The notes under the pieces: generated by a model | What the model saw: the letters and a program-made list of their open reading frames with translations, nothing else | Database searches by the model: none | Told to the model about the DNA's origin: nothing | Program-made: the position numbers and the translations under genes | Assembly (NCBI RefSeq): GCF_001854605.1 | Contig: NZ_MKJU01000026.1 | Coordinates: 223,572 to 287,571, forward strand | Length of the DNA stretch: 64,000 nt | From: Pseudoalteromonas amylolytica | GTDB taxonomy: Bacteria; Pseudomonadota; Gammaproteobacteria; Enterobacterales; Alteromonadaceae | Reading direction: 5' to 3' | Part shown: positions 1 to 8,652 of the stretch, piece by piece | Position numbering within the stretch: the stretch's first letter is position 1 | Layout: each line of letters starts with the position of its first letter

Positions 1-93
1 CCCTTTGGCCCTTATCTGGCCATTGCTGGGTGGATAACCCTGTTATATGGTGACATCATTGAACGTTGGTATTTTAATCTAGTTCTTGCGTGA
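1..93 (+). CDS. pilD: Prepilin peptidase PilD, C-terminal end (partial)
   Basis: The first 30 codons form the end of an open frame closed by TGA at 91-93. The residues (PFGPYLAIAGWITLLYGD) match the last membrane helix and tail of type IV prepilin peptidase/N-methyltransferase PilD, an inner-membrane aspartyl protease that cleaves and methylates prepilins. The catalytic aspartates lie upstream of the window and cannot be checked. Its position directly before coaE is the usual one in gammaproteobacteria, which supports the call despite the short fragment. Confidence 0.8.
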   Translation, partial: PFGPYLAIAGWITLLYGDIIERWYFNLVLA

Positions 94-101
94 GTGATAT
101 T

Positions 102-728
102 ATGAGTAATTGGGTGTTAGGACTCACCGGTGGCATTGGTGCCGGAAAAACCGCTGTCAGTAATGCTCTTGCTGATAAAGGGATTGTGATTGTCGATGCG
201 GATGTCATCGCTAAAGACGTTGTAGCCAAGGGCAGCCCAGGGCTCAATGCTATCACCAATCAATTTGGGGCAGATATGCTCTTGCCTGACGGCAGTTTGA
301 ACAGAGCTAAACTACGCGAGCTGATCTTTGCCGATGAGCGAGCCAAAACGTGGTTAGAGCAATTATTACATCCGATGATCCGTAGTAAAATCTTAGCTCA
401 ACTTAATCAGGCCAAAGGCCCCTATGTAGTGCTCTCCGCACCGTTATTATTTGAAAACAACTTAGATGCGCTTTGCGATCACACGTTATTGGTTGACGTA
501 CCAGAACATATTCAAATAGCTCGCACTGCTGCACGTGACCATGTTCCCACTGAACAAGTGAAAAAAATCATCACCGCACAAATGTCTCGTTCTGAGAAAC
601 AAAAACGAGCAAACACTATACTAAATAATGATAAATCATTAACTGATATGTATAATGAGTTAGAATTGTTACATCAAAACTTTGTCTCTATTGCATTAAA
701 TCATTCAACAAGTAAACCGCATTCATAA
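102..728 (+). CDS. coaE: Dephospho-CoA kinase
   Basis: CoaE phosphorylates the ribose 3'-hydroxyl of dephospho-CoA, the last step of coenzyme A synthesis, in the cytoplasm. The protein begins MSNWVLGLTGGIGAGKT, a P-loop (GGIGAGKT) within the first 17 residues, and its length of about 208 residues is normal. An in-frame GTG at 90 overlaps the pilD stop, but ATG 102 matches the family N-terminus and is preferred. The gene follows pilD by 8 bases, so the two are probably cotranscribed. Later genes for pantothenate synthesis (panB, panC) feed the same pathway. Confidence 0.95.
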   Translation: MSNWVLGLTGGIGAGKTAVSNALADKGIVIVDADVIAKDVVAKGSPGLNAITNQFGADMLLPDGSLNRAKLRELIFADERAKTWLEQLLHPMIRSKILAQLNQAKGPYVVLSAPLLFENNLDALCDHTLLVDVPEHIQIARTAARDHVPTEQVKKIITAQMSRSEKQKRANTILNNDKSLTDMYNELELLHQNFVSIALNHSTSKPHS

Positions 729-858
729 TGCTAGCTAAGCTAACGGCGCCGAGCGCAAATAGATGCTAACTCAATAAAAGCTTGTTGCAGGTTCATAAGT
801 TTATTTATAACTGATTGATGTAGATTGAAGTAGTTGATATATCTTTATCTGAGGGCTT

Positions 859-2547
859 ATGGAACATCACTCACCATTATTACGCAAATTTATTACGCTT
901 GGTCGCGTAACCCCAGAGCAAATTAAGAATAAGCAACGCGAAGCACAATCAACCGCTGAGTTGATTTGTTTATGCAGTGGCATGAAAAGCTCAGAGCTGG
1001 CAGCTCAATGCCTAGATTTATTCCGAGTGCCATTATTTGATCTGAGTGAATTTGATATTGAACAAATTCCTGAGAATCTTATCAATGAAAAGCTGATCCG
1101 CAAGCACCAAGTATTACCCCTTTATAAAAAGGGCCGTAAACTTTATATCGCGGCGTCTGATCCTACCGATTACGGGGCATTTGAAAACTTTGAGTTCAGT
1201 TCTGGGTTGCAGTGTGACGTGGTGGTCGTTGACCATAAGCAACTTGAAAAGAAAATAGACCAACTTTTTGACTCGACCAGTGGGCTTTCGCTCAGTGAAG
1301 ACGAGTTTCAAGAGTTTGCTAACCTTGACATCGAAGATGATCAAAAATCACTACAAAACGTTGAAAACAAAGAAAAGGACAAAGATGATGCACCCATCAT
1401 TGTATATATCAATAAAATTTTGATGGATGCAATTAAAAAAGGTGCGTCTGATTTACACTTTGAACCTTATGAACATAAGTACCGTATTCGTTTTCGTATT
1501 GACGGCCTGTTGCATGAAATGGCAAGTCCACCAACCTCTTTGTCTACAAGGCTTGCCGCGCGCATCAAAGTCATGTCACGCCTTGATATCGCAGAGAAAC
1601 GCAGGCCACAAGATGGTCGTATAAAATTAAAAATCTCGGAACGTAAAAGCATTGATTTTCGTGTCAGTACCATGCCCACAATGTGGGGCGAGAAAATAGT
1701 AATGCGTATCCTTGATTCCTCTAGTGCCATGATGGGGATTGACGCTCTGGGCTATGAGAGCGAACAAAAGCAAATGTATCTTGATGCGTTAGCGCAACCA
1801 CAAGGCATGATCTTGGTGACGGGCCCTACAGGTTCGGGTAAAACGGTCTCATTATATACAGGATTAAATATCCTCAATAAACCTGAGCGAAACATCAGCA
1901 CCGCGGAAGATCCTGTTGAAATCAACCTTGAAGGCATCAATCAGGTTCAGATAAATCCAAAAGCTGAGATGACATTTGCTAATGCACTCAAAGCCTTTTT
2001 GCGCCAAGACCCTGATGTCATCATGGTCGGTGAGATCCGTGATTTAGAAACCGCCGAAATCGCTATCAAGGCAGCTCAAACTGGGCACCTGGTAATGAGC
2101 ACCCTGCATACCAATTCAGCACCTGAAACACTGACACGCCTGCTCAACATGGGGGTTCCCGCGTACAACGTTGCCAGTTCGGTCAACTTGATTATTGCCC
2201 AGCGCTTAGCCCGTCGTCTGTGTAATCATTGTAAAACACCTGAGACTTTGCCTAAAGACGAACTGCTCAAACAAGGCTTTAGTGACGCACAAATCGCAAA
2301 CATTACGCTTTTTGCCCCACATGGCTGTGAACACTGTACCGATGGTTACAAAGGCCGTGTTGGTATTTATGAAATGGTCCCGATCACATCTGAAATTTCA
2401 CAATTGATCATGTCCGATGGCAACTCAATGCAAATTGCGCAAATGGCTCAACAGCTTGGCTACGCAAACTTAAGGACATCTGGACTGAAAAAAGCGGCGT
2501 CAGGCCTCACATCATTGACTGAAATAAATCGCGTAACAAGCTTTTAG
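859..2547 (+). CDS. pilB: Type IV pilus assembly ATPase PilB
   Basis: This 562-residue protein has the GspE/PilB architecture: an N-terminal MshEN-type domain (about 1-150), an N2 domain with RIRFRIDG (about 205-215), Walker A GPTGSGKT (about 317-324), the Asp box, Walker B VGEIRD, the His box STLHTN, and two CxxC pairs (CNHC, CEHC) of the zinc-binding tetracysteine motif. It is the cytoplasmic hexameric motor that extends type IV pili. It lies downstream of coaE rather than upstream of pilC, which is unusual (see findings). A GspE-type secretion ATPase is the alternative, but the pilD neighbourhood favours PilB. Confidence 0.9.
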   Translation: MEHHSPLLRKFITLGRVTPEQIKNKQREAQSTAELICLCSGMKSSELAAQCLDLFRVPLFDLSEFDIEQIPENLINEKLIRKHQVLPLYKKGRKLYIAASDPTDYGAFENFEFSSGLQCDVVVVDHKQLEKKIDQLFDSTSGLSLSEDEFQEFANLDIEDDQKSLQNVENKEKDKDDAPIIVYINKILMDAIKKGASDLHFEPYEHKYRIRFRIDGLLHEMASPPTSLSTRLAARIKVMSRLDIAEKRRPQDGRIKLKISERKSIDFRVSTMPTMWGEKIVMRILDSSSAMMGIDALGYESEQKQMYLDALAQPQGMILVTGPTGSGKTVSLYTGLNILNKPERNISTAEDPVEINLEGINQVQINPKAEMTFANALKAFLRQDPDVIMVGEIRDLETAEIAIKAAQTGHLVMSTLHTNSAPETLTRLLNMGVPAYNVASSVNLIIAQRLARRLCNHCKTPETLPKDELLKQGFSDAQIANITLFAPHGCEHCTDGYKGRVGIYEMVPITSEISQLIMSDGNSMQIAQMAQQLGYANLRTSGLKKAASGLTSLTEINRVTSF

Positions 2548-2616
2548 TCACACGGCTCTGGCATCTGGGGGTTAATTTAATTAGACTGTCGGCAAAATAC
2601 ACCAAGGGAGCACCCT

Positions 2617-2862
2617 ATGCCCACGCTTGTAAAATGCCCAACTTGCCAAGCCGATGTAACTTGGTCTGAGCAAAGCCCAAATCGACCTTTTTGTTCGAAA
2701 AGATGCCAACTGATTGACTTGGGTGACTGGTCGTTTGAAAACAATAAAATCTCTACGGCTATCACGTCAGATACGCAGATGAGCACCCAAGATCAACAAG
2801 AAATGATTGAAGACATCGAAGCCATGTTAGCAAAAAATGATGATTCGTTTTTTCAACAATAG
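2617..2862 (+). CDS. yacG: DNA gyrase inhibitor YacG
   Basis: The 81-residue protein starts [10 protein letters not shown] and carries a CxxC...CxxxC zinc finger (CPTC at 7-10, CSKRC near 30) followed by LIDLGDW, the signature of YacG. In the family, this small zinc protein binds GyrB and inhibits DNA supercoiling. A Shine-Dalgarno sequence (AGGGAG) precedes the ATG. It normally sits after coaE and zapD; here zapD is absent from the interval and pilB occupies its place. The acidic C-terminal tail (about 50-81) is typical and variable. Confidence 0.92.
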   Translation: MPTLVKCPTCQADVTWSEQSPNRPFCSKRCQLIDLGDWSFENNKISTAITSDTQMSTQDQQEMIEDIEAMLAKNDDSFFQQ

Positions 2863-2876
2863 TTAGAATAAAGACG

Positions 2877-2905
2877 GCCGTTAGTCGAGCGTATCGGCTA
2901 ACGGC
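2877..2905 (+). terminator. Stem-loop after yacG
   Basis: GCCGTTAG (2877-2884) pairs exactly with CTAACGGC (2898-2905) around a 13-base loop. It lies between the convergent yacG and cpxP-like genes. There is no clear T-tract, so it may be a weak terminator or an mRNA-protecting hairpin. Confidence 0.5.
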
Positions 2906-2917
2906 AAAATAGACATA

Positions 2918-3343
2918 TCAGTGGTGTTTTTTCATTTTATGATGTGCAATCTTTTGTAGCTTGTCACGCTGCTCTTGATTTAATACCTGTCTGATCTGAT
3001 GCTTACTCTTCAATTTAGCAAGCAGTGCTTCACCCTTCGCTTCGCTACTTTTCGCAATCAAAGCTTTGGCTTGTTGCTCGTCAAAATAATCATTTTCCAT
3101 CAGCGCCTTAAAATCATCTTTGTACTCTGCGCGTGATGCTTTCAGTGCTTTCATTGCTGATTTCTTCTGTTCGAGGATCTGAGCTATTTTATCTTGCTGG
3201 TCCTGACTTAGGCTGAGCTTTTTGACCGCTTTTTCTGTCAATAAAAAGTGCTTGTCGTGATGACCCTGCCCTGCTTGAGCCAAAGAAGCGAATAATAATG
3301 TGCCTGTAAGTGCCAATGTACTTAATGTTGATGTTACTTTCAT
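2918..3343 (-). CDS. cpxP: CpxP/Spy-like periplasmic protein
   Basis: Using MKVTSTLSTL as the start gives about 141 residues. There is a Sec signal peptide ending near SLAQA-G, then an all-helical domain with two LTxxQ-type motifs (LSLSQDQQ and LNQEQRDK) and a His-rich tail. CpxP and Spy are periplasmic chaperone-like proteins; CpxP represses the sensor CpxA until misfolded protein titrates it away. The gene is transcribed divergently from cpxRA, as in enterobacteria, with CpxR-box-like repeats in the gap. An upstream in-frame ATG at 3373 would add ten residues before the signal peptide and is less likely. Spy or a zinc-resistance relative remains possible. Confidence 0.75.
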   Translation of the reverse strand: MKVTSTLSTLALTGTLLFASLAQAGQGHHDKHFLLTEKAVKKLSLSQDQQDKIAQILEQKKSAMKALKASRAEYKDDFKALMENDYFDEQQAKALIAKSSEAKGEALLAKLKSKHQIRQVLNQEQRDKLQKIAHHKMKKHH

Positions 3344-3398
3344 AAAGAGTTCCTTTGGGTTATTAGTGAACATACACGGTTAGCTTAATTACTCGGGT

Positions 3399-3434
3399 GC
3401 AAAGCAACGCAAAGCAATGTAAAGGCTATGTAAA
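3399..3434 (+). promoter_or_regulatory. Four phased CpxR-box-like repeats
   Basis: The pentamer G[C/T]AAA followed by G occurs at 3399, 3409, 3419 and 3430, that is, every 10-11 bases on the same face of the helix. The last two are exact GTAAA. The CpxR consensus is tandem GTAAA half-sites about five bases apart. The array lies between the divergent cpxP-like gene and cpxR, so it could control both. Confidence 0.65.
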
Positions 3435-3494
3435 GATCTGCAATTTAATATTTTGCAAGGTAAACTACGGTTATCACCCCTAGAAAAAGACGTT

Positions 3495-4181
3495 ATGAGT
3501 AAGCTGCTATTAATTGAAGATGATCACACCTTGAGTGATTTACTCGCTGAATATCTTAGAGCTCAAGGCTGTGAAGTATCACAAGCCTTTGATGGCGAAC
3601 AGGGCTTAGAGTTGGCGACCAGTGAGCCTTTTGATGTTGTCTTGCTCGATGTCATGCTACCTGTGTTAGATGGCTTTGAAGTGCTGAAAAAACTCAGGGC
3701 CACACACTTAACACCGGTTATCATGCTTACCGCAAAGGGCGATGACTTTGATCGCATATTTGGTCTCGAGTTAGGTGCCGATGACTATTTACCAAAGCCC
3801 TTTAATCACAGAGAATTACTTGCTCGAATACATGCCATTGGTCGCCGTATCGATTACGTCAAACAAACTAGTCAACAGGCTCAACTGCTAAGCATTAGCC
3901 ATGTAACACTCAATGAATCAGCACGTCGAGTTTGTGTTGATGGACATGAACTCACACTAACGGGGACCGAGTTTGCGGTATTGCATCAACTTATGAGTAA
4001 TGTCGGTAAAGTGGTTGGCAAAGATGCGCTAAGTCAGCATGTGCTTGGTCGCCGCTTGGCCCCCTTTGATCGATCGATTGATGTGCATGTGAGTAACTTA
4101 CGCAAGAAAATTGCTAAATACAGTAAGACCAACTGTATTCAAACCATCAGGGGCAGCGGCTATGTCTTCTTGGATCAATAA
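3495..4181 (+). CDS. cpxR: Response regulator CpxR
   Basis: The 228-residue protein is an OmpR/PhoB-type regulator: receiver domain (about 1-120) with acidic pocket EDD near residues 8-10, phosphoacceptor D52 (LLDVMLP) and conserved Lys in LPKPFN, followed by a winged-helix DNA-binding domain (about 130-225; LTGTEFAVL, RSIDVHVSNLRKK). Its partner and neighbour is CpxA. ATG 3495 is preferred over an ORF extension from 3453, because the receiver fold starts immediately (MSKLLLIEDD). The upstream GTAAA array suggests autoregulation. Confidence 0.92.
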   Translation: MSKLLLIEDDHTLSDLLAEYLRAQGCEVSQAFDGEQGLELATSEPFDVVLLDVMLPVLDGFEVLKKLRATHLTPVIMLTAKGDDFDRIFGLELGADDYLPKPFNHRELLARIHAIGRRIDYVKQTSQQAQLLSISHVTLNESARRVCVDGHELTLTGTEFAVLHQLMSNVGKVVGKDALSQHVLGRRLAPFDRSIDVHVSNLRKKIAKYSKTNCIQTIRGSGYVFLDQ

Positions 4182-5574
4182 CATGCAACAGCGTTATCAA
4201 AAGATACGCCAGAAAATAAGGCCGTCGGGGTTGTTTTTCCAAGCCTTCTTAAGCTTCTGGCTCACGATTGTTAGTATTCTGATCCTACTTGTGTTGCTCA
4301 GTCAGCTACAACCCGAGCGGCTTGAAACTAAAGCCTTAAAAGGTAAGTTACTAAATTCGATGGTACATCTACAAAAAAACATCGAAAGACTGGTAAACGT
4401 TAAACAAAAGCCCCTTGAAAAAGTCATCAGCTATCCAAAATTTAATGAACATAAATGGCTGTATTTAGCCCATTCAAACATAGAGCAAAGCCTGACATCA
4501 CAACCCAACAAATATAATTTGGATCTGTCATTACTGCACTTTGATGAACCTCAGGTTCCCCAGTTTATCGCCACGGAACGCTACTTTGCTTATGGCCCTT
4601 TTGAGCTCAATGTGCAGGGTGAACGTTATCAGCTATTCCAAATTAAGCCGCTACGCGAGCCCCCTTTGTTGATGCGTATAAAGATGCTGCCCTTTTGGCT
4701 TAAAGCCCTCGCAGTGCTATTACCCTCTGTATTATTGAGCATTCTTTTCAGTCGCCGCCTAGTCGCGCCACTTAATTCGTTGGGCAGCAGCGCTAAAGCT
4801 CTGGCATCGGGTGAGCTTACCGCCCGCGTACAAATCCCAAAGCACCGCCGCGATGAAGTCACAATATTGATGCATGACTTCAACCACATGGCAGACAAAC
4901 TTGAGCAAAGCGTAAACACACATAAACAACTGCTGGCGGATGTATCTCACGAGCTGCGCTCTCCGCTCACCCGTTTGAGTTTGGCCAATGCTTTGGCACA
5001 AGACAACGCCAATGAGCAACAACTCGCCTATTTAACTAGAATTGAAAAAGAAGCCCAGTGTTTGGACAAGATGCTATCTGATATCTTAACTCTGTCACGT
5101 TTAGAGCATGGGCAGCAGACGCTGCATATACAGCAGGTAAGTATGGCGACATTACTTGATAACATACTGCTTGATGCGCAATTTGAAGCCGAGCAGATGG
5201 ATAAAGAGCTGCACGTTGCAACATTACCTGAGTTAACTCTAGCGTGTGATGGAGAGTTACTAAGCAGCGCAATTGAAAATGTGCTCCGTAATGCCATCAA
5301 GTACGCAACGCAGGTTATAAGTATGTCTTTTACGGTAACCAGTAATCAAATTGAAATTTGTATCGCGGATGATGGTGAAGGCGTGTCAGAAGAAGCCCTA
5401 AAACAGCTGTGCCAGCCTTTTTATCGCACTAGCCAATCGCGAAATCGTGATAGCGGTGGAATAGGCTTGGGTCTGGCCATTGCCAAACGTGCTATTTTCG
5501 CGCACCATGGTACATTGCAGTTTAACCACAATCAGCCTCATGGCCTCTTAGTGATAATGACACTACCAATATGA
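4162..5574 (+). CDS. cpxA: Sensor histidine kinase CpxA
   Basis: About 470 residues: a membrane helix near 25-45, a periplasmic sensor region (about 46-175), a second helix (about 180-200), HAMP (about 200-255), HisKA with HELRSPLTRL and phosphoacceptor H263, and an HATPase_c domain (NALRNAIKY-like N box, DDGEGV, GIGLGLAIAK). It senses envelope stress and phosphorylates CpxR. ATG 4162 has AGGGG eight bases upstream and overlaps cpxR by 20 bases, indicating translational coupling; ATG 4183 is the alternative. Its stop overlaps the start of pldB. Confidence 0.9.
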   Translation: MSSWINNMQQRYQKIRQKIRPSGLFFQAFLSFWLTIVSILILLVLLSQLQPERLETKALKGKLLNSMVHLQKNIERLVNVKQKPLEKVISYPKFNEHKWLYLAHSNIEQSLTSQPNKYNLDLSLLHFDEPQVPQFIATERYFAYGPFELNVQGERYQLFQIKPLREPPLLMRIKMLPFWLKALAVLLPSVLLSILFSRRLVAPLNSLGSSAKALASGELTARVQIPKHRRDEVTILMHDFNHMADKLEQSVNTHKQLLADVSHELRSPLTRLSLANALAQDNANEQQLAYLTRIEKEAQCLDKMLSDILTLSRLEHGQQTLHIQQVSMATLLDNILLDAQFEAEQMDKELHVATLPELTLACDGELLSSAIENVLRNAIKYATQVISMSFTVTSNQIEICIADDGEGVSEEALKQLCQPFYRTSQSRNRDSGGIGLGLAIAKRAIFAHHGTLQFNHNQPHGLLVIMTLPI

Positions 5575-6539
5575 ATTTTTATAGCTACAGCGCCTCATTG
5601 GCACTACATAACGGCGACATAGAAAAGCACTGGCAGCGCGCTCAACAGGGCTATTTTGCAGGTTCCTCTGGACGGCTATTCTATAGCTATCACTTACCTG
5701 CAGCAGCCAAATACAGTGTCGTGTTAGTGAGTGGGCGTATTGAGTCTGCTTGGAAGTACCAAGAATTATTGTGGGAGTTGGCACAAAACAACATCGCTGT
5801 TTTTACTTATGATCACATTGGTCAAGGGCTATCTGAGCGGCTAACAAGCAACCCCCAGGTTGGTTATGTGCGAAAGTTTTCTGACTATGCTGATGACTTA
5901 AATACATTCATCAATAACATCGTGCGACCACAACAAAAAGGCGAACTGTTCATTCTCGCTCATTCAATGGGCGCGGCCATTACATGTGACTATCTCGCCC
6001 GCCATGATAATCATATCAGCGGGGCATTCTTATCCGCCCCGATGTTTGATATCCACACTCACAATACGCCGTATAAACTGGCGAAGTGGATTGCTAAAAT
6101 GGGTTGTTGGCTTGGCTTTAGTAAATATTATGCCATTGGGCAAAGCAACTATCTCAACCTGCCATTTGATGAAAACCAACTCACACACTGTCATACACGC
6201 TATCAGCGTTTTCGCACGCTGTATCAAAATGAGGCTGAGTTGTGTTTAGGTGGCGTCAGTTTTGGCTGGCTCAACCAAGCGTTTAAGTTCATCAGCTCAA
6301 TCCCTAAGCTAGAAATTCATTGCCCACTATTTATTGCCAGTGCTGAGCAAGATGATGTTGTTGATAATCGTGCCCAGCAGCGATTTGCACAAAACCATCC
6401 TACAGCTCAGTTACACTCGTTTGCAGGGGCACGGCATGAACTGCTATGCGAACAAGATACAATCCGTTATGCAGTGATGGAACATTTTTATCAGTTTTGT
6501 GATGATCTGGCTTTAACCGCCAAAGACACGGGGTCTTGA
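5571..6539 (+). CDS. pldB: Lysophospholipase L2 (PldB-like alpha/beta hydrolase)
   Basis: The 322-residue alpha/beta hydrolase has the nucleophile elbow AHSMG with S132, a YDHIGQGLSER segment, a late Asp (AEQDDVVDN) and His (GARHELLCE) that complete the triad. This matches PldB/monoglyceride-lipase-type lysophospholipases, which hydrolyse lysophospholipids at the inner membrane. There is no obvious signal peptide. The ATG overlaps the cpxA stop (ATGA), so it is the third gene of a cpxRA operon. The 3' end overlaps the convergent fieF by 49 bases. Confidence 0.82.
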   Translation: MNFYSYSASLALHNGDIEKHWQRAQQGYFAGSSGRLFYSYHLPAAAKYSVVLVSGRIESAWKYQELLWELAQNNIAVFTYDHIGQGLSERLTSNPQVGYVRKFSDYADDLNTFINNIVRPQQKGELFILAHSMGAAITCDYLARHDNHISGAFLSAPMFDIHTHNTPYKLAKWIAKMGCWLGFSKYYAIGQSNYLNLPFDENQLTHCHTRYQRFRTLYQNEAELCLGGVSFGWLNQAFKFISSIPKLEIHCPLFIASAEQDDVVDNRAQQRFAQNHPTAQLHSFAGARHELLCEQDTIRYAVMEHFYQFCDDLALTAKDTGS

Positions 6540-7390
6540 TGTATCAAAACATCTAATTCACCTTCAAACGCTTGTTGGATCATCTCAACTACTTCATCAG
6601 AGACCGCATGGGCGCGCATCAACGGCATATCATCATCAAGCTCTAGATGCAATTGAATAAATTTGACTTTACCACTTTGCCGAGTTCGTAATTCGTGTAC
6701 TCCATATACATCCTCATGGCTAGACGCAAGCAGCTCAATCTCCGCTTTTTCTTCATCTGGAAGCTCCTTATCCATTAAATGGCCCGCACTTTCTTTTGCA
6801 ATATCCCAGCAATTGTAAAGTAGGTATCCAGCAACGGCGATGGCAAAAATAGGATCGGCTTTAGACATCCCGTAATTAGAAAGTAAAATCGCCACCAAAA
6901 CCGCCAAGTTTAATAGCACATCCCCCTTGTAGTGCAATGAATCTGCTTTTACTGCGACAGAATGAGTGCGTTTGACCACTTGGTACTGGACCATCACCAC
7001 CAGTAAAGTACAAACGATAGCAAACAAGCTTACCCATACGCCCAACAGCGAGTTCTTGAGTACAACAGGGTTGAAAATACGTTCTATGGCGTGAAATGTC
7101 AGTAGGATGGCAGAGCCTGCAATAAATGCCGCTTGGCCTAATCCTGCTAGGGCTTCTGCTTTACCGTGACCAAAGCGATGTTCGTCATCGGCTGGGCGTA
7201 GCGCATAACTTAATACCAAAAAACTCATCATTGAGGCACTAATATCCAACAAAGAATCCGTAAGAGAGCCCAACATTGACGCGCTTCCTGAAGCCAACCA
7301 CGCCCAACATTTGGTCGCTATCATTAAACTCACCATCACCATAGTGAATATGCTCGCAAAGCGAACTAGTACATCATAACTTGGTTTCAC
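6491..7390 (-). CDS. fieF: Cation diffusion facilitator FieF
   Basis: The 299-residue protein is a CDF-family metal/proton antiporter with about six membrane helices in the first 200 residues. Metal-site motifs typical of the family are visible: SLTDSLLDISAS in helix 2 and HYKGDVLLN in helix 5, followed by a cytoplasmic dimerisation domain (about 210-290) with His-rich positions. FieF (YiiP) exports zinc and iron(II) across the inner membrane. It overlaps the 3' end of the convergent pldB. Confidence 0.9.
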   Translation of the reverse strand: MKPSYDVLVRFASIFTMVMVSLMIATKCWAWLASGSASMLGSLTDSLLDISASMMSFLVLSYALRPADDEHRFGHGKAEALAGLGQAAFIAGSAILLTFHAIERIFNPVVLKNSLLGVWVSLFAIVCTLLVVMVQYQVVKRTHSVAVKADSLHYKGDVLLNLAVLVAILLSNYGMSKADPIFAIAVAGYLLYNCWDIAKESAGHLMDKELPDEEKAEIELLASSHEDVYGVHELRTRQSGKVKFIQLHLELDDDMPLMRAHAVSDEVVEMIQQAFEGELDVLIHQDPVSLAVKARSSQN

Positions 7391-7537
7391 CGTTTCCCCT
7401 GGATTTCTGCTTCATGCAAATTTGTAAAAGTGCCTATCATTTCAATAGTGTACAGTTTAGCTAAATGAAGTGAAATATTGATGACATATAAGCGTAAAAC
7501 AATACACCATTTCTTACCCACACCCCATCATTTCGCT

Positions 7538-8130
7538 ATAACCTGAACTTGGGATAATGGACATGAGAACACTAATTAAATCAAAATATTATGAGAAGAA
7601 GGTATACAGTACTGTAATTTTTGTGTAGTTCAAGGCGAGTTCGTGTACGTAATAGCGCGCTATTACTAGCGAATTCAACGCAGAAATATGCATAAAGTAC
7701 TGTGCTGTATCATGTAGCTTATCCCGAGTCGTTATAACCTGAACTTGGGATAATGGACATGAGAACACTAATTAAATCAAAACATTATGAGAAGAAGGTA
7801 TACAGTACTGTAATTTTTGTGTAGTTCAAGGCGAGTTCGTGTACGTAATAGCGCGCTATTACTAGCGAATTCAACGCAGAAATATGCATAAAGTACTGTG
7901 CTGTATCATGTAGCTTATCCCGAGTCGTTATAACCTGAACTTGGGATAATGGACATGAGAAAACTAATTAAATCAAAATATTATGAGAAGAAGGTATACA
8001 GTACTGTAATTTTTGTGTAGTTCAAGGCGAGTTCGTGTACGTAATAGCGCGCTATTACTAGCGAATTCAACGCAGAAATATGCATAAAGTACTGTGCTGT
8101 ATCATGTAGCTTATCCCGAGTTCAGGTTAT
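7538..8130. repeat. Three tandem copies of a 196-bp inverted-repeat (MITE-like) element
   Basis: Units start at 7538, 7734 and 7930, are spaced exactly 196 bases apart and are almost identical. Each begins ATAACCTGAACTTGGGATAA. The outer right end (8111-8130, TTATCCCGAGTTCAGGTTAT) is its reverse complement with one mismatch. TA flanks both outer ends. The centre of each unit is an imperfect palindrome around AATAGCGCGCTATT. No ORF is present. This is the structure of a non-autonomous element amplified in tandem. The gap from fieF to 7537 holds nothing else recognisable. Confidence 0.85.
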
Positions 8131-8133
8131 ACT
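8128..8133 (+). promoter_or_regulatory. Possible -10 box of trmL at the repeat boundary
   Basis: TATACT starts in the last bases of the rightmost inverted repeat and ends in flanking DNA, 27 bases before the trmL start. No good -35 hexamer is seen, so this is weakly supported. Confidence 0.3.
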
Positions 8134-8160
8134 AAGCACAGCTAATTTTTCGAGGTTATT

Positions 8161-8625
8161 ATGTTAGATATTGTGCTTTACCAACCTGAGATCCCGCCCA
8201 ATACGGGAAACATTATTCGTTTATGCGCCAATACAGGCTATGCGCTACACCTAATTGAACCTTTGGGATTTGAGTGGGATGACAAACGTGTTAAACGTGC
8301 AGGACTGGATTATCATGAGTTTAGCAATGTGCAACGACACGCCTCATTTGAAGATTACCTAAAAGCTTGTAGCCCCAAACGCGTATTTGCGTGTACAACC
8401 AAAGGTAAGAAATACCATCACCAACCAGAATACCAACCGGGAGACTGCTTGCTGTTTGGCCCTGAAACAAGGGGCTTGCCGGAAGATATTATTTTTTCAT
8501 TGCCTGAAGAGCAGCGTCTGCGTATTCCCATGCGTCCAGACAGTCGCAGCATGAATTTATCCAATGCGGTTGCGGTGTTTGTATACGAGTCGTGGCGACA
8601 ACTCGACTTTGCTAACGCGACATAA
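8161..8625 (+). CDS. trmL: tRNA (cytidine/uridine-2'-O-)-methyltransferase TrmL
   Basis: The 154-residue protein is a minimal SPOUT methyltransferase of the TrmL (YibK) type, which methylates the 2'-O of the wobble nucleotide 34 in tRNA-Leu isoacceptors. Family motifs are clear: [18 protein letters not shown] near the N-terminus, [11 protein letters not shown] (about 96-106) and [18 protein letters not shown] (about 121-138), which build the knotted AdoMet site. Length is normal. It ends at a bidirectional terminator shared with gpsA. Confidence 0.95.
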   Translation: MLDIVLYQPEIPPNTGNIIRLCANTGYALHLIEPLGFEWDDKRVKRAGLDYHEFSNVQRHASFEDYLKACSPKRVFACTTKGKKYHHQPEYQPGDCLLFGPETRGLPEDIIFSLPEEQRLRIPMRPDSRSMNLSNAVAVFVYESWRQLDFANAT

Positions 8626-8652
8626 AAAAAGCGGAGTTTACTCCGCTTTTTG
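8626..8652. terminator. Bidirectional terminator between trmL and gpsA
   Basis: AGCGGAG and CTCCGCT pair around TTTA, flanked by an A-tract on the left and a T-tract on the right, so it can act on both strands. It overlaps the last bases of gpsA. Confidence 0.85.

Noticed and set aside
7538..8130. Possible CRISPR array because of regular repeats
   Set aside because: The repeat unit is 196 bases with no variable spacers and no cas genes; it is a tandem inverted-repeat element.
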